Below are positions 8,946-20,251 of a stretch of DNA of 64,000 nt, piece after piece. The stretch comes from Gracilibacillus caseinilyticus (lineage in GTDB: Bacteria > Bacillota > Bacilli > Bacillales > Amphibacillaceae). The DNA is taken from contig NZ_CP095072.1 of assembly GCF_022919115.1 (NCBI RefSeq), positions 3,100,001 through 3,164,000 on the forward strand, written 5' to 3'. Under the pieces are notes generated by a model. That model made no database searches. It had not been told where the DNA came from and saw only the letters and a program-made list of their open reading frames with translations. How positions within the stretch are numbered: position 1 is the first letter of the stretch; every line of letters begins with the position of its first letter. A program made the translations under genes and the position numbers.

Positions 8946-9629
8946 TTGGCTACGAATAAACTAATTATGATAAAAGGTACGAGAGACGGTCTGACACTTT
9001 CGATGAACGATCGCTGTTCATGGGAGGAACTGCTTAACGAATTAGATAATATATTAACCAACAAATATATGGCTGCAGATGAACCACTCATTACGGTGAA
9101 AATTGAACTCGGTAACCGCTACATAACGGATCAACAAGAACAGCTGTTAAGAGAAATTATCCGAAAACATAATAAATTGGTGGTAGACCATATTGAATCA
9201 AATGTCATTTTGAAAAAAGATGCATTGAAATGGAAAGATGAAACAGATATTAAGTTGTATAATAAAATTATTCGTTCTGGACAAGTGTTGGAAGTGCATG
9301 GCGATTTATTATTGATTGGCGACGTTAATCCCGGTGGAAAAGTTATAGCTACCGGTAATATCTTTATCATTGGCAATCTAAGAGGGATCGCTCATGCAGG
9401 TGTCAATGGTAATCGAGAAGCGGTGGTTGCTGCTTCTTACATGGCTCCAAGTCAATTGCGAATAGCAGAAGTGATTAGTCGTTCGCCTGATACAGATACA
9501 GAAGGCGTCCCAATGGAATGTGGTTTTATTAATGCAAATGGGGAACAAATCGTCATGGATCGAATTAATGCCATTGCAAAATCACGTCCGGAATTGAATG
9601 CTTTTGAGAGGAGAGTTATGAATGGGTGA
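8946..9629 (+). CDS. minC: Septum site-determining protein MinC
   Basis: The 227-residue product has an N-terminal FtsZ-inhibitory domain (about 1-100) and a C-terminal right-handed beta-helix starting near VLEVHGDLLLIGDVNPGGKV, with the glycine-rich GNIFIIGNLRGIAHAG signature that binds MinD. It blocks Z-ring assembly away from midcell. The start codon is TTG at 8946, preceded by AGGGG; no ATG is available nearby. It overlaps minD by 8 bp. Confidence 0.94.
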   Translation: MATNKLIMIKGTRDGLTLSMNDRCSWEELLNELDNILTNKYMAADEPLITVKIELGNRYITDQQEQLLREIIRKHNKLVVDHIESNVILKKDALKWKDETDIKLYNKIIRSGQVLEVHGDLLLIGDVNPGGKVIATGNIFIIGNLRGIAHAGVNGNREAVVAASYMAPSQLRIAEVISRSPDTDTEGVPMECGFINANGEQIVMDRINAIAKSRPELNAFERRVMNG

Positions 9630-10419
9630 AGCAATCGTTATTACTTCGGGTAAAGGTGGCGTTGGAAAAACAACGACAACTGCCAATCTAGGTACTTCGT
9701 TAGCACTGCTAGATAAGAAAGTCTGTTTAGTAGATACGGATATTGGTTTGCGGAATTTAGATGTGGTAATGGGATTAGAGAATCGAATCATTTATGATAT
9801 CGTTGATGTACTGGAGAAGCGTTGTAAAGTTTCTCAGGCACTGATTAAAGACAAGCGCTTTGATTGCTTATCTTTACTCCCGGCAGCTCAAACAAGTGAT
9901 AAATCAGCAGTGACACCTGAGGGCATGAAGGAAATTATCGAAGTGTTAAAGCCTGATTACGACTATATTTTAATCGATTGTCCCGCTGGGATTGAACAAG
10001 GATATCGAAATGCTGTTGCCGGAGCAGACCGGGCAATTGTCGTCACCACTCCTGAGAAGTCCAGTGTTCGAGATGCGGATCGAATTATCGGTTTACTCGA
10101 GCAAGAAGAGATCCAGCCTCCAAATCTAGTCATTAACCGCATTCGGAATCATATGATGAAAAATGGTGATATGCTGTCAGTCGATGAAATTGTTCAAGTA
10201 TTATCGATTGATTTATTAGGTATTATTGCGGATGATGATGACGTTATTAGAGCATCTAACCATGGCGAACCAGTTGCATTTCAACCGAATGCACGTGCTT
10301 CTATCGCATATCGAAATATTTCCAGAAGAATTTTAGGGGAATCGGTCCCATTGTTATCTTTAGAAGAGAAACCAACCTTAATAGATAAAGTAAAAAAAGC
10401 TTTCGGTATAAAAAAATAA
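9622..10419 (+). CDS. minD: Septum site-determining ATPase MinD
   Basis: A 265-residue ParA/MinD ATPase. The deviant Walker A, SGKGGVGKTTTTANLG, spans residues about 8-23; VDTDIGLRNLDVVMG (switch I) and DYILIDCPAGIE (Walker B) follow. The C-terminus LIDKVKKAFGIKK is the amphipathic membrane-targeting helix. ATP-bound MinD recruits MinC to the membrane. No minE is present nearby, as expected in Bacillaceae where DivIVA and MinJ provide polarity. Confidence 0.97.
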   Translation: MGEAIVITSGKGGVGKTTTTANLGTSLALLDKKVCLVDTDIGLRNLDVVMGLENRIIYDIVDVLEKRCKVSQALIKDKRFDCLSLLPAAQTSDKSAVTPEGMKEIIEVLKPDYDYILIDCPAGIEQGYRNAVAGADRAIVVTTPEKSSVRDADRIIGLLEQEEIQPPNLVINRIRNHMMKNGDMLSVDEIVQVLSIDLLGIIADDDDVIRASNHGEPVAFQPNARASIAYRNISRRILGESVPLLSLEEKPTLIDKVKKAFGIKK

Positions 10420-10431
10420 AAAGCATCTACA

Positions 10432-10464
10432 AGAGTTTGTCCAAAAAAGGGACAAACTCTTTTT
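10432..10464 (+). terminator. Terminator after the mre-min cluster
   Basis: AGAGTTTGTCC and GGGACAAACTCT form an 11-bp stem around a short A-rich loop, followed by TTTT. It lies between minD and spoIVFA, so the latter likely has its own sporulation promoter. Confidence 0.85.
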
Positions 10465-10523
10465 CATATTTTACGGGTTGTCCACATATATTGGTACAAA
10501 CGTTGGAAAAGGAATGGGTGCCG

Positions 10524-11303
10524 ATGAAAAATAATGATTTATCCAAGATCCGTCAAAATATTAACAGAAGAAAAGAATCGAAAAAGAAGATCTCTAATGC
10601 ACAAGGAATGCCTTTAAAAGAGTTTCGTTACCTTTCTCAGTCCCACATGGAAGATGAGGAAAGACATGGGTTCTCTCCATCATTGTCCGGTTATAATCGT
10701 CAAACTGAAGCATCACCTTTTATGAAACGGTTTTTAATAAGAAGTGTTATTGCCACCGTTCTCTTCTTTATGATGGTATTGTCTGTTGGGAATGAGAGTA
10801 AGTGGTTGGAGCAACCACAAAGCTGGATTAATTATGCGATGAATGAAGAATTTCCATTTGCAACGGTTAATGCATGGTATCAGGCAAGGTTTGGGGCTCC
10901 ATTCGCAATGGAAACTGACCTAGGTACGGAAGCTACAGCAGAACTGGCAGCACTTCCTGTTTCAGGTCAAGTAAGTCAGACATTTCAGGAAAATGGTGAA
11001 GGGATATTGATTTCATCTGAAGAAGAAACAGAAGTAGTCGCAGTTGATGCTGGTACAGTATTGTTTGCCGGTAATGACAGAGAAACAGGGAAAACAGTTA
11101 TTATACAGCATGCGGACAATAGCAAATCCATTTATGGTCATTTAACGAATATAAATGTTCATTCCTATCAGTCGATCCAATCCAACCAGAAAATAGGAAG
11201 TTACCAGCCAACCGGAGCACAGGAAGCGATGTATTTTGCCATTGAAAAAGATCAACAATTTTTAGATCCTATTAAGGTGATTCAAGTTGATGAGCAATCT
11301 TAA
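10524..11303 (+). CDS. spoIVFA: Stage IV sporulation protein FA (degenerate M23 domain)
   Basis: With ATG at 10524 the product has 259 residues: a basic cytoplasmic N-terminal region, one membrane helix (about 70-88) and a C-terminal LytM/M23-like fold containing VVAVDAGTVLFAG and SIYGHLTNI. The final M23 zinc-ligand motif HxH is replaced by AMYFAIEK, so it is predicted to be catalytically dead, as in other SpoIVFA proteins. SpoIVFA holds and inhibits SpoIVFB in the outer forespore membrane until the SpoIVB protease cuts it. A GTG six bases upstream is an alternative start. It overlaps spoIVFB by 14 bp. Confidence 0.88.
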   Translation: MKNNDLSKIRQNINRRKESKKKISNAQGMPLKEFRYLSQSHMEDEERHGFSPSLSGYNRQTEASPFMKRFLIRSVIATVLFFMMVLSVGNESKWLEQPQSWINYAMNEEFPFATVNAWYQARFGAPFAMETDLGTEATAELAALPVSGQVSQTFQENGEGILISSEEETEVVAVDAGTVLFAGNDRETGKTVIIQHADNSKSIYGHLTNINVHSYQSIQSNQKIGSYQPTGAQEAMYFAIEKDQQFLDPIKVIQVDEQS

Positions 11304-12144
11304 CCTTCCGCCTGTACGTATACACCCAATTCTTTATTTTTTCCTGTTCATTGCTATCCTGACCGGGATGCTGGTGGAATTTGTCATCATCTTCCTGATT
11401 GTATTCCTGCATGAATTAGGACATTATACATGCGCTCGCATCTTTAACTGGCGAATACAGCGCATTTTTTTATGGGTGTTTGGTGGAGTAATGGAAACGG
11501 ATGAGTATGGCACAAGGCCATTAAAGGAAGAATGGTTGGTAACAATTGCTGGTCCTGTGATGCATTTATTTATTTATCTAATTTTATTTTTGTTAGAACT
11601 GGGAAATGTACTCCCTGATACGACGCTGATCATGGCGTATCAATATAACAGTTTTATTTTATTTGGAAATCTGCTGCCGATTTGGCCGCTCGATGGTGGA
11701 AAACTGACACAGCTTAGCCTGGATTCATTCTTCTCATACCAATTATCACATAAGTGGATGATCCTGATTTCTGTTATTACCATTGTTGTTTCCAGTCTTT
11801 TTGTTTATATGAAGCAGTGGCTTTCATTAAGCTTTGTATTGCTTATTATTTTTTTAATTTGGGAAAATCGATTAGAATGGAAGCGAAGGTATTATAAATG
11901 GTGGCGCTTCTTGTGGAGCAGGTATACGATGCAAGAGCACTACCGTAAACAAATCGAAATTGAAGTGCCAACTAATTTGCGTTTATTGGATTTATTTCGA
12001 TTATTTAAACGAGATACGACTTATCATATTCGCGTATTTGACAATGCTGGTAATGTGTATATAGTTTCAGAAAAAGACTGTTTACGAGGTTTTTTCGACA
12101 ATAGAGATGTTACTGCTAACATAGGACAAATGCGAAGCGGATAG
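11290..12144 (+). CDS. spoIVFB: Stage IV sporulation protein FB, site-2 intramembrane metalloprotease (pro-sigma-K processing)
   Basis: A 284-residue polytopic membrane protein with the zinc-protease motif FLHELGHYTCAR near residue 45 and the second metal-ligand motif NLLPIWPLDGGK near residue 135. It cleaves the pro-sequence of sigma-K in the mother cell. The C-terminal cytoplasmic region (from about 200) occupies the place of the family's CBS domain. A TTG codon directly before the ATG could also be used. Fusion of order spoIVFA-spoIVFB matches B. subtilis. Confidence 0.93.
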   Translation: MSNLNLPPVRIHPILYFFLFIAILTGMLVEFVIIFLIVFLHELGHYTCARIFNWRIQRIFLWVFGGVMETDEYGTRPLKEEWLVTIAGPVMHLFIYLILFLLELGNVLPDTTLIMAYQYNSFILFGNLLPIWPLDGGKLTQLSLDSFFSYQLSHKWMILISVITIVVSSLFVYMKQWLSLSFVLLIIFLIWENRLEWKRRYYKWWRFLWSRYTMQEHYRKQIEIEVPTNLRLLDLFRLFKRDTTYHIRVFDNAGNVYIVSEKDCLRGFFDNRDVTANIGQMRSG

Positions 12145-12157
12145 AAAGAGGATTCAC

Positions 12158-13606
12158 ATGAAAAAAATTCATTTGACCACACGATTAACCGAGAAAGTCG
12201 GTTTGATGTTTGAAGACAACACTTGTATGGATATTTTTATAGATCGGCCGCGAATACAGCAGGCAGCACTGCATTCGATATTTATAGGAAAAGTCAGAAA
12301 TGTGGATGAAAGTATAGAAGCGGCTTTCATCGACATTGGAGCCGATAAGGTAGGCTTTCTGGCCAAAAAGGAAGTACCTTGGGTTAATACGGAAGAGAAG
12401 CTGTCATCGTATTTAACAGAAGGTGCTTCCGTTATCGTCCAAATTACGAAAGAAGCGTATCAGGATAAAGGTCCAAGGCTGACAGCTAATATTACAATAC
12501 AGGGAAAGTATATTGTTTATTTACCTAAAGGCAACTATATTGCCAGTTCAAAAAAATTACATGCGCAGGCCGCTGCTGAGTGGAAAGCATTTATTTCGTC
12601 CTCTACGGATAAGGAAGAAGGAGCAATCTTAAGAACAGATATTACAGAAGCGGCAGAAGAGGAGCTTTTGCAAGAATTAACAGACTCGAGAGTCCAATGG
12701 CGCAATCTCCAGGAAAAGGCGGCAAATGAGAAAGCACCAGCATTATTATGGCATGATCCGCTTGTTCCGAATCAAATGCTTCACTATTATCAGAGTCAAT
12801 CCATTCAGGAAATCACGTTTGATGAACCTAAAAGTCTCGAAAGAATGAAGAAGCAATTTCCATATCTTGCGACAGTCATGACGATCCGAACGGATTCGCA
12901 TTACATAGGTGGAAAGCATATCGATCGCTGGTTAGCAGAAGCCATTCAGCCGCAGGTGGACAAGCAGGATGGTATTTCCTTGATCGTGGAAGAGACGGAA
13001 GCGTTGACTGTAATTGATATTAACAGCAGCAGATTTTCCAGTCGTCAAAATAAACAGGATACCATTTTTAAGATAAATCAGCTTGCTGTCCGTCACTGTG
13101 TGGAAGAGATTCGTAAGCGAAATTTATCCGGTATCATTGTGATTGATTTTCTTAAGATGAACAAAAAACAAGAAACACAAATTATAAAGGAATTGAACGA
13201 CATGCTGCGACATGATCCAGTCCGAACAGAAGTGTATGGATTTACCAACCTGGGCTTACTTGAGATGACACGGAAAAGGGCACGAACCGGACTGTTACAG
13301 TTATTAACTAATAATACTGCAACGATGATACATGACTTCTCTGCTGAGACGTATCTGTACCAGCTTGAACGCGAAGTGGTTGCATTCAACCGTCACGTTG
13401 AGGGGCTTGTTGTTGCTTGTCAACCAGAGCTATACCGTTCATTGCAAGAACGTCCTTTCCATGAGACGGCTTCTTTTTCATTAGAGTTATATATTTACAT
13501 AGATAATGAGATCACAGGATATCAGATAATCCGTTCTGGCAGTAAGGAGATCGTCGAATTATTTATTGCGGAACATAAGGAATTAGACATTGACAAGATA
13601 TACTGA
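12158..13606 (+). CDS. rng: Ribonuclease G/E family protein
   Basis: The 482-residue protein begins with an S1-like RNA-binding segment (IFIGKVRNVDESIEAAFIDIG, residues about 40-60), then the RNase G/E catalytic region. ALTVIDINSS carries one metal-binding aspartate and GIIVIDFLKM the other, followed by the family sequence EMTRKRAR. It lacks the long scaffold tail of enterobacterial RNase E. Many Bacillaceae have this gene between spoIVFB and rplU; B. subtilis 168 does not and relies on RNase Y. It probably takes part in rRNA or mRNA endonucleolytic processing. The rplU promoter begins inside its last codons. Confidence 0.92.
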   Translation: MKKIHLTTRLTEKVGLMFEDNTCMDIFIDRPRIQQAALHSIFIGKVRNVDESIEAAFIDIGADKVGFLAKKEVPWVNTEEKLSSYLTEGASVIVQITKEAYQDKGPRLTANITIQGKYIVYLPKGNYIASSKKLHAQAAAEWKAFISSSTDKEEGAILRTDITEAAEEELLQELTDSRVQWRNLQEKAANEKAPALLWHDPLVPNQMLHYYQSQSIQEITFDEPKSLERMKKQFPYLATVMTIRTDSHYIGGKHIDRWLAEAIQPQVDKQDGISLIVEETEALTVIDINSSRFSSRQNKQDTIFKINQLAVRHCVEEIRKRNLSGIIVIDFLKMNKKQETQIIKELNDMLRHDPVRTEVYGFTNLGLLEMTRKRARTGLLQLLTNNTATMIHDFSAETYLYQLEREVVAFNRHVEGLVVACQPELYRSLQERPFHETASFSLELYIYIDNEITGYQIIRSGSKEIVELFIAEHKELDIDKIY

Positions 13607-13619
13607 ATTATGATAAAAT
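13590..13619 (+). promoter_or_regulatory. Promoter of the rplU-prp-rpmA operon
   Basis: TTGACA at 13590-13595 and TAAAAT at 13614-13619 are separated by 18 bp. The -35 box lies inside the 3' end of the RNase G gene. It precedes the L21 leader RNA, giving a 5' leader of about 100 bases. Confidence 0.7.
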
Positions 13620-13629
13620 TTTCATGTTG

Positions 13630-13722
13630 TTTATGTGGCACCCGTTGCTACTACAACCGCACAGAGCAGGTTTTTAAAGCATCGTTTGCTACCTGTATGG
13701 CGAGTCTGAGTCTAAGAGGAGG
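13630..13722 (+). ncRNA. Ribosomal protein L21 leader
   Basis: The 5' UTR holds a compact structured segment: GTGGCACCCGTTGCTAC then CCGCACAGAGCAGG, and TGCTACCTGTATGGCGAGTCTGAG just before the Shine-Dalgarno. Position and sequence resemble the L21 leader of Firmicutes, thought to bind L21 and give autogenous feedback on rplU-prp-rpmA. The match is by recall of the motif, not a covariance search. Confidence 0.75.
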
Positions 13723-13730
13723 TGCAGAGA

Positions 13731-14039
13731 ATGTACGCTATTATTGAAACTGGTGGAAAACAAGTAAAAGTAGAAGAAGGTCAAGTGATTTACGTAGAGA
13801 AATTAGCTGCTGAAGCTGGTGAATCTGTAACATTTGATAAAGTACTTGCAGTTGGTGGAGACGACGCTAAATTTGGTACTCCATTCGTTGACGGAGCTTC
13901 TGTTACGGCGAAAGTAGAAAAACAAGGTCGTCAAAAGAAAGTTACGGTATTCAAGTACAAACCAAAGAAAAACTATTCACGTAAACAAGGTCACCGTCAG
14001 CCATACACAAAACTTACAATTGAAAAAATCAATGCATAA
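13731..14039 (+). CDS. rplU: 50S ribosomal protein L21
   Basis: The ATG at 13731, eight bases after GGAGG, gives [18 protein letters not shown] and 102 residues, exactly the Bacillus L21 length. The signature [20 protein letters not shown] at the C-terminus is the conserved bL21 end. It is first in the rplU-prp-rpmA operon, behind its own leader RNA. L21 binds domain II/VI of 23S rRNA with L20. Confidence 0.98.
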   Translation: MYAIIETGGKQVKVEEGQVIYVEKLAAEAGESVTFDKVLAVGGDDAKFGTPFVDGASVTAKVEKQGRQKKVTVFKYKPKKNYSRKQGHRQPYTKLTIEKINA

Positions 14040-14051
14040 GGTTTTGTCTTT

Positions 14052-14677
<626 letters not shown>

Positions 14678-14686
14678 GTAGAAAAT

Positions 14687-14724
14687 GGCTCTAATCTGTA
14701 AAGGTTAGAGCCTTTTATTTTTTT
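14687..14724 (+). terminator. Terminator of the rplU-prp-rpmA operon
   Basis: GGCTCTAA (14687-14694) pairs with TTAGAGCC (14705-14712), followed by a long T-rich tract. Confidence 0.88.
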
Positions 14725-14753
14725 GGCACTATTCTATGCGGCATATAATAAGG

Positions 14754-14802
14754 GGATTTTGATATCGTTAAGCACAGAAGTCGTGCTGAATCAAAATAAT
14801 CC
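14754..14802. other. Two-tier hairpin between rpmA and spo0B
   Basis: ATTTTGAT (14756-14763) pairs with ATCAAAAT (14790-14797), flanked by GG and CC, and an inner stem AGCAC (14771-14775) / GTGCT (14783-14787) lies within it. It has no T-tail. The sequence lies in the spo0B upstream region, before its extended -10 promoter (TGCTATAAT at 14931-14939). Function unknown. Confidence 0.4.
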
Positions 14803-14966
14803 ATGCAGATGTCTGAAAGTATGAGCAAAAGAAACATCACGTATTACTTCTAATTTTTTGAACGAATTTTTGATTAAATCGTCTGAAATACGGTAAGTTA
14901 CATTAGATAGATGAATCATAGGCTGTTTTATGCTATAATTTGCTTATTGTATGAGGGGTGAGCACG

Positions 14967-16780
<1,814 letters not shown>

Positions 16781-16834
16781 TGGAACCATGCTGGTGATCG
16801 TGACGATATCTGTTCAAATAAAGGGGAATAGTGG

Positions 16835-17287
16835 ATGTCTGCGAAAAACGACAAATTCTATTTAGTAAGTGAGCAGTTCTTACCAGATGGAATGAAAAAA
16901 ACATTAGAAGCAAAGAAATTATTGGATACCAACAAAGTAGATTCTATTCATGAAGCTACAAGGCAAGTTGGTTTATCGCGTAGTGTATTTTACAAATATC
17001 GTGATGCAGTCTTTCCGTTTCAACATATGGTAAAGGAGCAGATGATTACCTTGTTTTTTCATTTAGAGGATCAGACAGGAGTCTTATCCCATCTTTTATC
17101 CGTTGTTGCCATAGCGGGTTGTAATATTTTAACGATTCACCAGACGATTCCGATTCAAGGAAAAGCTAACGTGACCTTATCCCTTAATACCAATGGTATG
17201 ACTTCGGATATTGATCAGTTGCTTTTTGAATTAAAACAAATTGATTTTGTTACTCAAGTGGAAATACTAAGCTCAGGCGTTTCATAA
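16835..17287 (+). CDS. pheB: ACT-domain protein PheB
   Basis: A 150-residue protein with an N-terminal helix-turn-helix-like segment ([28 protein letters not shown], about 35-62) and a C-terminal ACT domain beginning [22 protein letters not shown]. It is the PheB family found next to prephenate dehydratase in Bacillales. Its exact role is not established; a regulatory role in phenylalanine synthesis is inferred. The next gene, pheA, begins 19 bp later. Confidence 0.92.
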   Translation: MSAKNDKFYLVSEQFLPDGMKKTLEAKKLLDTNKVDSIHEATRQVGLSRSVFYKYRDAVFPFQHMVKEQMITLFFHLEDQTGVLSHLLSVVAIAGCNILTIHQTIPIQGKANVTLSLNTNGMTSDIDQLLFELKQIDFVTQVEILSSGVS

Positions 17288-17306
17288 AGTAGGGGGAACA
17301 TGCGAA

Positions 17307-18188
17307 ATGAAAGACACAGTAGGTTATTTAGGTCCAAAGGGTACATTCACTAAAATTGCAGTGGATTCTATGTTTAATGGAGAATCGAAAAAAGGTTTTA
17401 GCACGATTCCGGAATGTATTGATGCGGTAGTAAATGATGAAGTAACATATGCAGTTCTGCCGCTTGAGAACGCAATTGAAGGGACAGTAAATATTACACT
17501 GGATTATATAATCAAGGCTGAGAATATTAACATTGTCGGTGAAGTTATTGTACCAATTCGTCAACATTTAATGGTACATCCTGAAAATGTGAAGGAATGG
17601 TCAAAACTAGATGCCATTTATTCTCATTCACATGCGATCGCGCAATGTCACCGTTTTATCCATCAGGATTTACAGCAAGTGACAGCACAATCGATGACAT
17701 CTACTGGTGCTGCAGCCGAATTTGTCAGCAAACATCCCGAACAACGGATTGGTGCCATTGCTAACCACCTTGCTGCCAAAGAATATGGCTTGTCGATCGT
17801 GCAAAAGGATATTCACGATTTCGATAATAACCATACTAGATTTGTGGTACTGCACAAGGCAAACAAAGTTCTAACATCGAAAAAACTGGAAGAGAAAGGC
17901 CGGAAGACAACGGTTACGGTAACATTACCTTCCGATCAGCCTGGTGCGTTACACCAAGTATTATCAGCGTTTGCCTGGCGAAACCTCAACCTTTCCAAAA
18001 TAGAATCCCGTCCAATGAAAACGGGATTGGGTAATTACTATTTTCTTATTGATATTGAACAGCAAATGGATGATGTGCTAATCCCAAATGCGATTACAGA
18101 AATGGAGTCTTTAGGCTGTAAAGTTTCTGTTCTTGGCAGTTATCCATATTACTTACACAGTGGAAACGGCGTAACGCTTGCGGTCTAA
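17307..18188 (+). CDS. pheA: Prephenate dehydratase
   Basis: The 293-residue enzyme converts prephenate to phenylpyruvate in phenylalanine synthesis. The catalytic domain (1-180) starts VGYLGPKGTFTKIAV and contains ENAIEGTVN and the conserved NNHTRFVVL. A C-terminal ACT domain (from about 200) with the phenylalanine-binding ESRPMKTGLGNYYFLIDIE gives feedback inhibition. The end of the gene overlaps the terminator stem. Confidence 0.96.
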   Translation: MKDTVGYLGPKGTFTKIAVDSMFNGESKKGFSTIPECIDAVVNDEVTYAVLPLENAIEGTVNITLDYIIKAENINIVGEVIVPIRQHLMVHPENVKEWSKLDAIYSHSHAIAQCHRFIHQDLQQVTAQSMTSTGAAAEFVSKHPEQRIGAIANHLAAKEYGLSIVQKDIHDFDNNHTRFVVLHKANKVLTSKKLEEKGRKTTVTVTLPSDQPGALHQVLSAFAWRNLNLSKIESRPMKTGLGNYYFLIDIEQQMDDVLIPNAITEMESLGCKVSVLGSYPYYLHSGNGVTLAV

Positions 18189-18203
18189 CCGCCAGCGTTT
18201 TTT
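18173..18203 (+). terminator. Terminator overlapping the pheA stop codon
   Basis: AACGCTTGCGG (18173-18183) pairs with CCGCCAGCGTT (18189-18199) with one mismatch around TCTAA, followed by T residues. The stop codon is in the loop. Confidence 0.82.
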
Positions 18204-18234
18204 ACGCTTAATATTGAAAAAAGACAGCCTTCTG

Positions 18235-18416
18235 ATAATACAGATTATGTCAACCAGCACTTATTTTGAAATGATTGATGTGCTGGGACACCGATCCGGC
18301 TAACCACTCCTTGCCCCACAGGATGCAGAGCATATTTCCGGAGCTTTGTTAAGTATATGAAACCTATCAAAATGACCACATTGCAATACAGTTCCACTTT
18401 TCATAATCCGTATTAT
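18235..18416 (+). repeat. Intergenic repeat copy A (182 bp, internal-deletion form)
   Basis: The element begins ATAATACAGATTATGT and ends CATAATCCGTATTAT, the inverted termini shared by seven elements in this window. The left arm continues with GTGCTGGGACACCG and CCGGCTAACCACT, then jumps to the right arm at about 18306 (TTGCCCCACAGG ... GAGCATATTTCCGGAGC). Compared with the 566-bp copy it lacks the whole middle. It lies between convergent pheA and niaR and fills most of that 296-bp gap. No coding capacity. Confidence 0.85.
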
Positions 18417-18484
18417 AGGTAGCTTTATATATTTTTAAGTTGCTTAAAGTTGATCCTGTTGCCCGATTTTCTTATGAAAATGAT

Positions 18485-19015
18485 TTATTCCACGATAAAG
18501 CCTTTGTTAACGAGTGCTTCAAATGCTTGGTCCAGTTTTGTTTCATCCTTTGCTGCAATCGTGTGGTTGTGGATGCCTTCTGTTAATTCTAACAGGTAAG
18601 GGGCTTGCTTTTCTTCAATTTTTTGGACGAACTGATCAACATCTGCGCGATTGCTTAGCATTAGTGAAGCCTTTAAATCTCCGTAAATCGGATGTTCGAT
18701 GATGACATCTTCCACGGTAACACCGTAATCTACAATTGTGTACAATTCTTCTCTTGTTCTCGAGCTCCCATGCTGGCATGCAATAACTCGGCGAACTTCT
18801 TTCTCCTCATCTTCCAATTTCATATATAAATAGCCACTGCTTGTTGCAATTATCGGATGGTTTTGTGCTTTAAGCAAAGAAATATCCTGTACAATCACTT
18901 GGCGACTGACTTGTGCTTTTGCTGCTAATTCTGTACCTGTTAATGGTTTTGCAGAAGCTTTTAACCAGTTTAACAAGCTATCACGTCTTGTTTTACCCGT
19001 TAACTTTTTGTTCAT
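18485..19015 (-). CDS. niaR: Niacin-responsive transcription repressor NiaR (3H domain)
   Basis: The 176-residue protein has an N-terminal winged helix (TRRDSLLNWLKASAKPLTGTELAAKAQVSRQVIVQDI) followed by a 3H domain whose three histidines appear in EHPIYGDL and IHNHTIA. NiaR represses NAD synthesis and niacin salvage genes when bound to nicotinic acid. It overlaps the 3' end of nifS by 23 bp and is cotranscribed with it, divergent from nadBCA, which it is expected to control. Confidence 0.93.
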   Translation of the reverse strand: MNKKLTGKTRRDSLLNWLKASAKPLTGTELAAKAQVSRQVIVQDISLLKAQNHPIIATSSGYLYMKLEDEEKEVRRVIACQHGSSRTREELYTIVDYGVTVEDVIIEHPIYGDLKASLMLSNRADVDQFVQKIEEKQAPYLLELTEGIHNHTIAAKDETKLDQAFEALVNKGFIVE

Positions 19016-20162
19016 ATTTCTTTTTTTCTCCCTTCATTTTCGAAAAAATCTGCTTGGAAACCGCTATGAATTCTTCCACCTCTTGTGCGGTTGTCGTATG
19101 ACTAAAAGAAAATCGGTTGAATCGTTTTCCTTCTTCTTGATCTGCCATGAACGGCTGGATGGAGGCTGGAATCTTTTGCTGATTGGAACTACATGCTGTT
19201 CCCGTTGATAAATGGATGTCTCGTCGATTATATTCTAACATGACATAGTCACCCTGTACTAAAGGATTGAAGCATCCTGCAATGGTTGGCGATTGATAGT
19301 CAGTGTTAATCAGCTTTAGTGGAATATTTTCTTGTTCAATACGATTGATAAATAGGTCTCTTATGTAATGTAAATGTTCTTCTTTTGCTTGCCTATCCGT
19401 AAATATTTCACTCGTGGCAGCAGCAAATGCGGCAATTGCTGGTACATTGACAGTGCCAGGGCGTAAACCGAATTCATGATTTGTCTTAATCGGATGTGGT
19501 TTCAATGTCAGCTTTTTAGAAAAATAGACGGCACCGACTCCTTTTGGTCCATGGATTTTGTGGCTGGACATGCTCATACAATCTACGAAAGATAACAGTC
19601 TAGTTACATCTATTTTACCAAAAGACTGAACGATATCGCTATGAAAAGCAATTCCTTTGTCCTTGATGCATTGTCCGATTTCTGCTAACGGCTGAATGAC
19701 ACCTGTCTCACTGTTTACATGTTGAATGGAAATAAGGCAAGTGTTGGGCCGGATCGCTTGTTTTAAAGCATTTATGTCAATTTGTCCTTCCTTTTCACCT
19801 GGTAAAAAGGTTACCTCATATCCTGGCAGCTGATTTAAATGCTCTAAATAAAAGAGCAATGAACTATGCTCCATCTCTGTACTAATAATATGTTTTTTTC
19901 CTGAAATAGAACTGGATCGTAATAAGGTATCGATTGCCAGTACATTACTTTCCGTACCACCATTCGTGAAAATAATTTCCCTTGGGTCAGCATGTAAGGG
20001 GCCTGCAATTATTTGTCGAGCCTGCTCTAATATATCTTTTGCTTGTCCTCCAATATCGTGAAGGCTGCTAGCATTTCCGTAATAATCTTTTGCGATCTGT
20101 TGATAAGTTAACAATGCTTGATCAGTGATTGGGGTGGTAGCGGCATAATCCAAATAAACCAT
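18993..20162 (-). CDS. nifS: Cysteine desulfurase NifS-like, NAD-synthesis associated
   Basis: The 389-residue PLP enzyme begins MVYLDYAATTPI and carries the PLP-lysine in SSHKIHGPKGVG and the catalytic cysteine loop in LSTGTACSSNQQK. It is one of two cysteine desulfurases in this window; the other precedes mnmA. Position opposite nadB matches B. subtilis, where NifS supplies sulfur to the [4Fe-4S] cluster of quinolinate synthase NadA. This role is inferred from context. Confidence 0.93.
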   Translation of the reverse strand: MVYLDYAATTPITDQALLTYQQIAKDYYGNASSLHDIGGQAKDILEQARQIIAGPLHADPREIIFTNGGTESNVLAIDTLLRSSSISGKKHIISTEMEHSSLLFYLEHLNQLPGYEVTFLPGEKEGQIDINALKQAIRPNTCLISIQHVNSETGVIQPLAEIGQCIKDKGIAFHSDIVQSFGKIDVTRLLSFVDCMSMSSHKIHGPKGVGAVYFSKKLTLKPHPIKTNHEFGLRPGTVNVPAIAAFAAATSEIFTDRQAKEEHLHYIRDLFINRIEQENIPLKLINTDYQSPTIAGCFNPLVQGDYVMLEYNRRDIHLSTGTACSSNQQKIPASIQPFMADQEEGKRFNRFSFSHTTTAQEVEEFIAVSKQIFSKMKGEKKKYEQKVNG

Positions 20163-20202
20163 CGTCTCATCCTCTCAAAAAAAGTCTTGTCTTTTCTATT
20201 AT

Positions 20203-20238
20203 TATATGTAAAGATATCTGTAAAGACAACTGTAAAGT
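20203..20238. promoter_or_regulatory. Three tandem 12-bp repeats, probable NiaR operator
   Basis: TATATGTAAAGA, TATCTGTAAAGA and CAACTGTAAAGT stand head to tail with no gap. They share TGTAAAG at a fixed 12-bp period, close to one helical turn. They lie in the 89-bp space between the divergent nifS and nadB starts, beside the niaR gene. Binding by NiaR is inferred. Confidence 0.65.
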
Positions 20239-20251
20239 TAGGTGATGTAAT

